A stretch of DNA of 12,523 bases from Caryophanales bacterium (GTDB taxonomy: Bacteria > Bacillota_I > Bacilli_A > RFN20 > CAG-826), in NCBI GenBank assembly GCA_028723545.1, contig JAQYER010000166.1, forward strand, positions 1-12,523, written 5' to 3'. The notes below the pieces were generated by a model. That model had not been told where the DNA came from. It did not search any database and saw only the letters and a program-made list of their open reading frames with translations. Of the stretch, positions 1-5,532 are shown one piece after another. Each line of letters begins with the position of its first letter. Within the stretch, counting starts at the first letter, position 1. Both the position numbers and the translations under genes were made by a program.

Positions 1-192
1 GATTAATTGATCATCATCGTCAACAATATCAATTTTTGATCCTGCTAATGGAGTGCTTTCAGCGTCGATATATTTTAATTTAACTGTAAATGTAATATTT
101 TTAGTCCCATCAGTTGCTGATTTACTATCACAACCAGTTAACAAAAAGAAACAAGATAATACATTAATAGCGATTTTACTGAATTTATTCAT
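1..192 (-). CDS. Lipoprotein, N-terminal part (cut by window edge)
   Basis: The reading frame starts at an ATG at 192-190 and stays open to the window edge, giving 64 residues of a longer protein. The N-terminus is a lipoprotein signal peptide: positive charge (MNKFSK), a hydrophobic stretch, then the lipobox LLTGC with the lipidated Cys at residue 21. A polar stretch follows (DSKSATDGTKN), then a beta-type segment (ITFTVKLKYIDAES) and an acidic IVDDDDQ region. A GGGAGGA ribosome site lies 9 bases upstream of the ATG, and a GATAAT -10-like element lies at 217-222. The protein should be anchored on the outer face of the membrane. The visible part is too short to assign a family; ligand-binding surface lipoproteins and DUF4430-like proteins can look like this, but that is a guess. 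Confidence 0.8.
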   Translation of the reverse strand, partial: MNKFSKIAINVLSCFFLLTGCDSKSATDGTKNITFTVKLKYIDAESTPLAGSKIDIVDDDDQLI

Positions 193-281
193 AAGAATAA
201 TCCTCCCATCAATAAAATTATCAATATGTTACTCCTATTTGTTATAAATTAAAAATAATTTATTTATTATTTCTTATTAAG

Positions 282-320
282 AAAAAAAGTGGATGGGTCT
301 TTTTTACCCTTGTCCACTTT
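282..320 (-). terminator. Intrinsic terminator of the NifX-like/FakA-M-like operon
   Basis: Read on the minus strand, the arm AAAGTGGA (320-313) pairs perfectly with TCCACTTT (293-286). An inner GGGT/ACCC pairing surrounds an A-rich loop, and a run of T follows. It lies 25 bases after the stop of the 345-596 gene. It separates this operon from the lipoprotein gene at 192. Confidence 0.8.
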
Positions 321-344
321 TATCATAGCACTTCAATATTCGGC

Positions 345-596
345 TTATCCTTTTAATCCGTTGGCTTGGCGTTCCATGTTTTCAACAACAACATCATATA
401 TTTCACCTAATGTTGATGCATATTCAAGAAGCTTCCAAGGTTCATTTGTGTGGAAATGAATTTTAATTAAATCTTCATCTCCGACCGCTAATAAGCAATC
501 ACCTTTAAGGTTCTCAGTAATCCAATCATTGATTTTATCTTCATCAAGGTCATGACCTTCAATAAGTAATTGTGTATCGAATTTAAATTCTAACAT
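345..596 (-). CDS. Small protein equal to the FakA (DAK2-family) middle domain alone
   Basis: This 83-residue protein matches the middle domain of fatty acid kinase FakA; such proteins are often labelled 'kinase to dihydroxyacetone kinase'. Recognisable stretches are GDCLLAVGDEDLIKIHFHT (32-50), NEPWKLLEYA (51-60), GEIYDVVVENM (64-74) and the final ERQ. In FakA this domain carries an H-x-H pair and an upstream Cys (in a YCTEF-like motif) that bind a metal. Here H47-F-H49 is kept, but the Cys position appears to be Asp (KFDTQ, residues 5-9). The kinase domain and the FakB-binding C-terminal domain are both absent, so it cannot be a kinase by itself. An AAAGGAG site lies 7 bases before the ATG. 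The gene starts 18 bases after the NifX-like gene and is surely co-transcribed with it. It may bind metal or phosphate; its function is unknown. Confidence 0.8.
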   Translation of the reverse strand: MLEFKFDTQLLIEGHDLDEDKINDWITENLKGDCLLAVGDEDLIKIHFHTNEPWKLLEYASTLGEIYDVVVENMERQANGLKG

Positions 597-614
597 TTTA
601 TTTCTCCTTTATTA

Positions 615-1049
615 CTAATGATGGCAGCCACATGAATGCTCTTCACTATCTGAATGGCAGTCACATGAATGTCCTTCACCATCTGAACATTCGTGATCGT
701 GGTCATGATGTTCATGGCATGAACAAGTTGGATTATCGTTTTTCAATAATAGACCATTTAGGAATTTTGTAACAATTTCATCAGCGTTTCCTTCGTTACC
801 TGGATATACTTCAATGCCAATTTCTTTTAATGTGTTAACCGCACCTAATCCGATTCCTCCACAAATTAAAACATCGACATCTAAATCATGTAATATTAAC
901 GCGATACCCATATGTCCACTACCTTCTAACGAAACAATGCTTTTACGAACAATTTGTTTATTTTCTCCAATTAAATAAATTGCTAAATATGGGCTTCTTC
1001 CGAAGTGAGGGAAGATTAATTCATTATCATATGTAACTGCAATAACCAT
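615..1049 (-). CDS. NifX/NifB-type (FeMo-cofactor biosynthesis family) protein with Cys/His-rich tail
   Basis: Residues 1-105 form a dinitrogenase iron-molybdenum cofactor biosynthesis domain (NifX/NafY/NifB C-terminal type, RNase H-like fold). It shows the early MVIAVTYDN strand, HFGRSPY (15-21), SGHMGIALILHDLDVDVLI (44-62), GGIGLGA (64-70) and NTLKEIGIEVYPG (72-84). In nitrogen fixers the family carries Fe-S or FeMo-cofactor precursors. Many anaerobes without nitrogenase also have it, and there its role is unclear. The last 36 residues (109-144) hold 10 His and 7 Cys in CxC/CxCH clusters and end with two 11-residue repeats (SDGEGHSCDCH, SDSEEHSCGCH), a probable metal-binding tail. AAAGGA precedes the ATG by 9 bases. 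Nothing else in the window belongs to nitrogen fixation. Confidence 0.88.
   Translation of the reverse strand: MVIAVTYDNELIFPHFGRSPYLAIYLIGENKQIVRKSIVSLEGSGHMGIALILHDLDVDVLICGGIGLGAVNTLKEIGIEVYPGNEGNADEIVTKFLNGLLLKNDNPTCSCHEHHDHDHECSDGEGHSCDCHSDSEEHSCGCHH
621..686 (-). repeat. Tandem duplication of a 33-bp unit encoding the metal-binding tail
   Basis: Two adjacent 33-base units, 621-653 and 654-686, agree at 29 of 33 positions. They encode the two 11-residue copies with pattern SDxExHSCxCH at the C-terminus of the NifX-like protein. At least one of the four differences leaves the amino acid unchanged. The tail therefore grew by in-frame duplication. Confidence 0.85.
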
Positions 1050-1080
1050 CTCAAAAAATCCTTTCTTTTGTTGTTTGATT

Positions 1081-1108
1081 ATTTTACAACAAATATATTT
1101 ATTTACAA
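1081..1108 (-). promoter_or_regulatory. Probable promoter of the NifX-like operon
   Basis: On the minus strand TTGTAA (1108-1103) and TAAAAT (1086-1081) are separated by 16 bases. The expected start is near 1074, giving a leader of about 25 bases that contains AAAGGA. The 8-mer TTTACAAC occurs on the plus strand at 1083-1090 and 1102-1109, so each copy overlaps one promoter box. Confidence 0.45.
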
Positions 1109-1160
1109 CTCATATATTTTGCTTTGTAAATATTGTTAGTTATTTATTGATTTAATAATA

Positions 1161-1172
1161 ATGTGATACAAT
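1161..1172 (+). promoter_or_regulatory. Extended -10 promoter giving an almost leaderless mRNA
   Basis: TGATACAAT (TG-n-TACAAT, hexamer 1167-1172) is an extended -10 element. No good -35 box lies at normal spacing. Transcription should start around 1179, only a few bases before the ATG at 1182, and no Shine-Dalgarno sequence is present. Confidence 0.45.
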
Positions 1173-1181
1173 TAATGTCGT

Positions 1182-2306
1182 ATGAAAATCGTTGTCGTTG
1201 GAGCGGGTCCGGTCGGAATTATTACATCAATTTTAATTAAAAGGAAATATCCTTTATTTGATGTCGTTATTTTAGAACAATTAGATAAACCATTAAAAAA
1301 GCTAAAAGCGACTGGAAATGGTAAATGTAATTTTTTAAACAAAGGAAATTTATCATCAGAAACATATTCAAATATTGAATCATTAATTACATTACAAAAA
1401 TATAATTATGAAAAAATAATTGAATTATTTCATTCTTTTCATATATTTGAAAAATATATTAATGATTTAGCCTACCCTATTACCGAATCATCGATCAGTG
1501 TTATCAATAATTTATTAAATGAATGTAACGCAAATAATATTGAAATTAAATTATCAACAAAAGTTATTGATTATCAAGTTAACGAAAAAATTAAAATTAT
1601 TACTAATAATGGAGATATTTTGTGCGATAAATTAATTTTCTCAACTGGTGGAAAATCATCTCCTAAATTAGGAAGTGATGGAACATTATTCGAAATATTT
1701 AATAATCACCATTACCAAATAAACGAATTAAAACCAGGATTATGTCCAATTAAAACAAAAGAAAACACTAAAGTATTAGACGGCACAAGAATTAAAGGCA
1801 AAGTATCTTTATGGGATAACGATAATGTTATTTATGAAGAAAATGGAGAAATATTATTTAAAGACCATGGACTATCTGGAATTGTTATATTTAATATTTC
1901 TTCGATTATTGCCCGATTTAACTATCAATATAAATTAATTAAATTAGATATATTGCCTAATGTTGGTAAAAAGACATTAGAGGTATATTTGTCAAAGCAT
2001 GGAAGAATTAATTTCCTCAACGCTTTTATCCACCCAAATATGCAAAAATATTTAGAAAAAATAAGTGATAATGATTTAGTTAATTATATCAAAAACATGC
2101 CATTTCAATTTACTTCTTCATATGGATTTGATTATTCACAAGTCACTATCGGCGGTATCAAATATGACAATTTAAATAATTATCAATCCAAATTCGAAAA
2201 CAATGTTTATTTTGTTGGAGAAGTATTAGATAATGACGGCCTTTGTGGCGGATATAATTTAATGTATTTTATTTCAACCGCGATGGAATTAGTTGATCAT
2301 TTATAA
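1182..2306 (+). CDS. BaiN/HI0933-family FAD-dependent oxidoreductase
   Basis: This 374-residue flavoprotein belongs to COG2081 (HI0933/YhiN/BaiN type, aminoacetone oxidase-like). The FAD Rossmann motif GAGPVG is at residues 7-12, with the ribose-binding acid at E32. TGNGKCNFLNKG (44-55) is the family signature. STGGKSSPKLGSDG follows near the middle, TIGGI at about 322-326, and FVGEVLDNDGLCGGYNLMY closes the FAD site near the C-terminus. Most members are 390-420 residues, so this copy is slightly short but has every signature. The start is fixed by the Rossmann strand, which begins at residue 2. There is no ribosome site and the -10 box sits almost on the ATG. Members are cytoplasmic; the substrate is unknown here. 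Family names come from bile-acid dehydroxylation and aminoacetone oxidation, and neither can be inferred from this context. Confidence 0.92.
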   Translation: MKIVVVGAGPVGIITSILIKRKYPLFDVVILEQLDKPLKKLKATGNGKCNFLNKGNLSSETYSNIESLITLQKYNYEKIIELFHSFHIFEKYINDLAYPITESSISVINNLLNECNANNIEIKLSTKVIDYQVNEKIKIITNNGDILCDKLIFSTGGKSSPKLGSDGTLFEIFNNHHYQINELKPGLCPIKTKENTKVLDGTRIKGKVSLWDNDNVIYEENGEILFKDHGLSGIVIFNISSIIARFNYQYKLIKLDILPNVGKKTLEVYLSKHGRINFLNAFIHPNMQKYLEKISDNDLVNYIKNMPFQFTSSYGFDYSQVTIGGIKYDNLNNYQSKFENNVYFVGEVLDNDGLCGGYNLMYFISTAMELVDHL

Positions 2307-2309
2307 AAT

Positions 2310-2369
2310 AAAAAGCGCATTTATCTTACCAATAAATATTTGAAATTATTGTAAAGAAAGCGCTTTTTG
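2310..2369. terminator. Bidirectional terminator between convergent genes
   Basis: AAAAAGCGC (2310-2318) pairs with GCGCTTTTT (2360-2368). The inner flanks (TTTATCTTAC and GTAAAGAAA) can partly extend the stem. The stem has an A run on one side and a T run on the other, so it can stop transcription from both the flavoprotein gene and the cluster ending at 2381. Confidence 0.8.
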
Positions 2370-2380
2370 TAATTTGATTA

Positions 2381-2803
2381 TTAACCGTTACGAGCAATTT
2401 TATTAACTAATCCCATGTCGACTTGGCCATCGTAATTAGCTTTAAAATATTTCATAACTGCTGGAATTGATTTATCTTCTAATGAAGAAATGATTTGTTT
2501 AATTTCATCGCTTGATAACATCTTTGGAAGGAATTGAGAAATCGTTTGTTTTTGAATTTCAATTTCTTCAGCTCTTTCAGTTCTTCCAGCGCTTAAATTA
2601 CATGATTTTTCATCATCTAATTCTTTAATTGTTTTTTGAATGATTCTAATTAAATCATTATCAGTTATTTCTTTATTTGACGCACGTAAATCAATTGATA
2701 ATGCTTTATATGAAGAAATAACGACAGAAAGAACCGCTCTTTTATTATTATCGTGTTCTTTCATTGCTGCAATATTAGCTTTTTGTAATTGTTCGATTAA
2801 CAT
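2381..2803 (-). CDS. GatB/YqeY domain protein
   Basis: This 140-residue protein has the usual YqeY layout. An N-terminal helix pair carries AAMKEHDNNKRAVLSVVISSYK (12-33, family pattern AmK..d..rl..lR...sa.k). Then comes EITDNDLIRIIQKTIKELDD (45-64), the signature GRTERAEEIEIQKQT (73-87), FLPKMLSSDEI (91-101) and a C-terminal DMGLVNKIA (129-137, family pattern dmG.vm). The second half resembles the tail of GatB in the tRNA-dependent amidotransferase. Free-standing members are common in bacteria and their role is not settled. The ATG lies 5 bases after the stop of the upstream membrane-protein gene, and its AAAGGA site lies inside that gene's end, so translation is probably coupled. It is the last gene of the cluster, before the terminator at 2310-2369. 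Confidence 0.85.
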   Translation of the reverse strand: MLIEQLQKANIAAMKEHDNNKRAVLSVVISSYKALSIDLRASNKEITDNDLIRIIQKTIKELDDEKSCNLSAGRTERAEEIEIQKQTISQFLPKMLSSDEIKQIISSLEDKSIPAVMKYFKANYDGQVDMGLVNKIARNG

Positions 2804-2808
2804 AATTT

Positions 2809-3222
2809 TTATTCCTTTGCTATTAATTCTTCTGATGCTTGTTCAACTTTTAATACATCTTCTTTTAAAGCAAGCATTGTAATACCAATTATAACATTAA
2901 GACATAAGATATCACATATGGCAATTGCTCTTAATTGTTTCTTTTCTTTGAATTTTTTAATTTTGACATAAGTAATAATTGAAGTAGTTAAACCACCCGC
3001 TCCAACATATAAAGTAATGGCCATAAATAAATACATAAAAAATTCGGCTTTTGCATAATCATTACCAGGTTGGTCTTTCCCTATTGATGCAAGAGCGCAT
3101 GCAATAATCATTACAACAGTGAACACTGCAAATAAAGCAGTTAATGCAATTTTGAGCACTAATTCGATTGTCGCAACAACATTTAATTTTCCTTTAATTC
3201 CCAATTGTTTTGCCATATTCAT
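2809..3222 (-). CDS. Unknown small membrane protein in the rnhB-yqeY interval
   Basis: This 137-residue protein has three hydrophobic segments: about 15-47 (long, perhaps a hairpin), 60-86 (rich in Gly and aromatic residues) and 97-119. A Lys-rich cytoplasmic loop KIKKFKEKKQ (87-96) separates the last two, and the tail is charged. I recognise no family. The ATG at 3222-3220 overlaps the TGA of rnhB (ATGA), which argues for coupled translation. The AGGAG site is only about 5 bases from this ATG; a second in-frame ATG at 3216 sits about 11 bases from it and may be the true start. Its position between rnhB and yqeY suggests co-expression, not a shared function. Confidence 0.75.
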   Translation of the reverse strand: MNMAKQLGIKGKLNVVATIELVLKIALTALFAVFTVVMIIACALASIGKDQPGNDYAKAEFFMYLFMAITLYVGAGGLTTSIITYVKIKKFKEKKQLRAIAICDILCLNVIIGITMLALKEDVLKVEQASEELIAKE

Positions 3223-3860
3223 TTTTCTCCTTTTTCATCATAGTCAAATAAATTAACATTATTTGCTTCATAAACTGGCCGATAAGAAAATCGATGAAGA
3301 CCTTTTACAGGACCGAATTTACGCAAAGCTTCTAAATGGTCTTTTGTGCCATAGCCTTTATTATTTTTAATATTATACTGAGGATAAATTTTGTCAAGTT
3401 CGTAACATATGTGATCTCTTGTCACTTTAGCGATAATCGACGCTGCCGCGATTGATAATGATTTCGCATCACCATGAATGATTCCTTCTTGTGGAACATC
3501 GATATGTTTTAAAGTAACTGCGTCACATAAAACAAAATCATATTGATGATTCATATTTTTAAGTGCTTCTTCCATTGCTAATTTTGAAGATTCTAAGATA
3601 TTTATTTCATCAATTGTTTCTGGAGCAATAATTCCTATTCCAATCGCCACCGCATTTTCTTGAATAATTTTAAACGCTTCTTCTCTTTGCTTTTCGCTTA
3701 ATTTTTTTGAATCGTTAATTAAAGGTGAATAAAAATCTTTTGGTAAAATTACTGACGAGGCGACTACTGGGCCTAATAAACACCCTCTCCCCGCTTCATC
3801 ACAACCAGCTAAAAATTCATATTGAGAATATTGTTCGTCAAGAACTAATTTGTTTTTCAT
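3219..3860 (-). CDS. rnhB: Ribonuclease HII
   Basis: RNase HII cuts the RNA strand of RNA-DNA hybrids and starts the removal of single ribonucleotides built into DNA. The protein has 213 residues, normal for the family. The catalytic acids are visible: D21 and E22 in AGCDEAGRG (18-26), D113 in LCDAVTL and D149 in KVTRDH. Other signatures are NDSKKLSEKQRE (49-60), HGDAKSLSIAAASIIAKVTRD (129-149), KGYGTKDH (168-175) and HRFSYRPV (189-196). Translation ends at TGA, inside the ATGA shared with the next gene. No Shine-Dalgarno sequence is seen before the ATG. The gap to the preceding stop is only 5 bases, so re-initiation by ribosomes finishing the membrane-protein gene is likely. Confidence 0.96.
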   Translation of the reverse strand: MKNKLVLDEQYSQYEFLAGCDEAGRGCLLGPVVASSVILPKDFYSPLINDSKKLSEKQREEAFKIIQENAVAIGIGIIAPETIDEINILESSKLAMEEALKNMNHQYDFVLCDAVTLKHIDVPQEGIIHGDAKSLSIAAASIIAKVTRDHICYELDKIYPQYNIKNNKGYGTKDHLEALRKFGPVKGLHRFSYRPVYEANNVNLFDYDEKGEK

Positions 3861-3865
3861 AAATA

Positions 3866-4921
3866 TTATTTACGAGTTAATGAAAAATCTAAACCTAATG
3901 AATTAGTGTATTGATATTTTGAAATTCCATCCTCTTCGATAATTTTAACATTAATCGCATCAAAATTATCATTATCTGAACTAATATTAATATTTAATAA
4001 ATTATCGTTAATTAAAGATATTTTATATAAATATTTGTTTTTATAAACGTTAATAAAATAATTCTGTTTTTTATTAATTTCTTCAACAACAAAATTAATT
4101 TCAAATTCTGATAAATATGATGATTCATTATTTCTAAATTCTCGAATAAAAATAGCTTGTTCAGATAATAAATCTTGAGAAATACATACCATATATCCAT
4201 ATGTTTTTTCTTCATCAACATACATTTTAATGGAATTGTTATAATAACCAAATAATCCAGATTTTGAACCACTTATCTCGTATTGTTCATTTTTTTGATT
4301 AGTCAAATGACCTTCTAAAGTGAAATTTTCTTCGCCATCATATGTTGATTTAGGAATATATTCGTATTCACTATTATTAATGTTATCTCCATCTTTTATT
4401 GATAATGAATATTTTGAAGTATCAATTTCATCTACCGTTGTGGAATAAGATAAATCAAATTCATTTTTTATTAACGATTCAAAAGAATACATAAATGAAT
4501 TTAATGAATATAAATCTTTAATAACATTAAATGAAGATGAACCTACTTGATCAGAAGGCAATAATTTTGTTTCATCTAATGTTAAAGAAGCATTGGATAA
4601 TAAATTAATTGAATGAGCGATTTGGTTATTTGATCCAGTAATTTTATATAATGATGTTTTAATTTCGGTAACTGGACCTTTATTAGCGTTTAAATGCAAT
4701 TTAGTTTGATTTACCGTAATTGGAATAACAATTGCCACCGCGACTGTAGCTGCTAAAATTGGACCACAAATAAGATATAAGCGGCGATGCTTATACCATG
4801 GACGATTAATTTCTTTTTTGCGGTCAAAATATAAAGTTTTAATTTTTTCTTTATTATTAGGAACGTTAAAATCATTAATAGAATCAAGAATTTCTTCTTT
4901 AAATTTCTTATTATCAATCAT
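3866..4921 (-). CDS. Single-pass membrane protein, probable anti-sigma factor
   Basis: This 351-residue protein has a charged cytoplasmic N-terminus of about 47 residues, one membrane segment at about 48-70 (preceded by the positive YKHRR) and an extracytoplasmic part of about 280 residues. The ectodomain is polar and beta-rich, with runs of Ser, Asn, Tyr and acidic residues. The gene overlaps the end of the ECF sigma factor gene by 8 bases (ATGATTGA) and has a strong AGGAGG site, so the two are co-translated. That order and topology are typical of sigma/anti-sigma pairs. I see no zinc anti-sigma motif (HxxxCxxC) in the N-terminus, so partner binding is inferred from context. The large outer part could sense an envelope signal. 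No known ectodomain family was recognised. Confidence 0.8.
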   Translation of the reverse strand: MIDNKKFKEEILDSINDFNVPNNKEKIKTLYFDRKKEINRPWYKHRRLYLICGPILAATVAVAIVIPITVNQTKLHLNANKGPVTEIKTSLYKITGSNNQIAHSINLLSNASLTLDETKLLPSDQVGSSSFNVIKDLYSLNSFMYSFESLIKNEFDLSYSTTVDEIDTSKYSLSIKDGDNINNSEYEYIPKSTYDGEENFTLEGHLTNQKNEQYEISGSKSGLFGYYNNSIKMYVDEEKTYGYMVCISQDLLSEQAIFIREFRNNESSYLSEFEINFVVEEINKKQNYFINVYKNKYLYKISLINDNLLNINISSDNDNFDAINVKIIEEDGISKYQYTNSLGLDFSLTRK

Positions 4922-5435
4922 GATTCTTACCTCCTAACTCAATTTCTAATTTTTTTCTCGCTTCTTGATATGTCCAAGTTAATGTTCCTAATGGAATCTT
5001 TTTAATCTCCGATATTTCTTTAAACGAGTATTCGCCTAGAATATGGAGGATGAATACTTCATATTCTTTTTTTGACAAAATATTTTTTATTTTGTCGAGA
5101 AGCCCACTGTCAAGGCCAATTTCTTGATCATATGATTCATCTTGTAATGTGTTAATGTATTGGGTTTCTCTTTTGTGGCGATTGTAATAATTAATCGCTT
5201 TATTTTTAGCAGATGTCGTTAATAACGCTCCTAAGTTGTCGTCTTCTTTTAATTTTGATTTATTCATTAATAAGTCAATGAATACTTCTTGCATAATGTC
5301 TTCACTCGCTAAATTATCTTTAACGATTAATGCAATAGTGAAATAGACGCTTTTACGAGCGATTTCATATATTTCGTCAAATGATGTCATGTCATTATTC
5401 TTTAATCGAATAATTTGTTCTTTTGAAATATCCAT
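4914..5435 (-). CDS. ECF-type RNA polymerase sigma factor (sigma-70 family)
   Basis: From the ATG at 5435 the protein has 173 residues, normal for an extracytoplasmic-function sigma factor with regions 2 and 4 only. Region 2 spans about 18-90 and includes SFDEIYEIARKSVYFTIA and ASEDIMQEVFIDL (43-55, the core-binding and -10-recognition helices). Region 4 spans about 115-165, with LSKKEYEVFILHIL, the helix-turn-helix YSFKEISEIKKIPLGTL (136-152) and TYQEARKKL. An in-frame TTG at 5462 would add nine residues, but it has no ribosome site and would precede the conserved fold, so the ATG is preferred. It ends at TGA and overlaps the downstream membrane-protein gene. Such factors often switch on their own operon; the target promoter cannot be read from this window. 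Confidence 0.9.
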   Translation of the reverse strand: MDISKEQIIRLKNNDMTSFDEIYEIARKSVYFTIALIVKDNLASEDIMQEVFIDLLMNKSKLKEDDNLGALLTTSAKNKAINYYNRHKRETQYINTLQDESYDQEIGLDSGLLDKIKNILSKKEYEVFILHILGEYSFKEISEIKKIPLGTLTWTYQEARKKLEIELGGKNHD

Positions 5436-5439
5436 GCCA

Positions 5440-5470
5440 TTATTTTGACACTTTAATAACAAATAACAAG
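5440..5470 (-). promoter_or_regulatory. Possible promoter of the sigma factor cluster
   Basis: On the minus strand TTGTTA is followed about 16 bases later by TGTCAAAAT, an imperfect extended -10 element (TG-n-CAAAAT) that ends 6 bases before the ATG at 5435. If used, the mRNA would be leaderless, which would explain the lack of a ribosome site. The match is weak. Confidence 0.25.
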
Positions 5471-5483
5471 TTTAGTTTTGTTG

Positions 5484-5514
5484 GAAAAAAATAAAAAAAC
5501 CGATTTCTCGGTTT
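5484..5514 (-). terminator. Intrinsic terminator of the Ser-linker lipoprotein gene
   Basis: AAACCGA (5497-5503) and TCGGTTT (5508-5514) form a perfect 7-bp stem with a four-base loop. On the minus strand it is followed by TTTTTTTATTTTTTT. It lies 18 bases after the stop of the 5533 gene. Confidence 0.88.
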
Positions 5515-5532
5515 ATTTAATATATTTATATA

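Noticed and set aside
53..247. Plus-strand open frame of 64 codons
   Set aside because: It lies opposite the lipoprotein start (1-192), which has a lipobox and a strong ribosome site; the plus frame has neither and is hydrophobic only because it mirrors the other strand.
2640..2882. Plus-strand frame of 80 codons with a hydrophobic end
   Set aside because: Antisense to the YqeY-like gene and the small membrane-protein gene; no ribosome site, no similarity.
4012..4272. Minus-strand frame of 86 codons inside the anti-sigma candidate
   Set aside because: Alternative frame of a longer, better supported gene; Ile/Leu/Lys-rich as expected for A/T-rich shadow frames.
3219..5435. Use of TGA as tryptophan codon (Mycoplasma code)
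   Set aside because: rnhB and the sigma gene end at TGA at positions that fit their families and operon overlaps, and conserved Trp are TGG.
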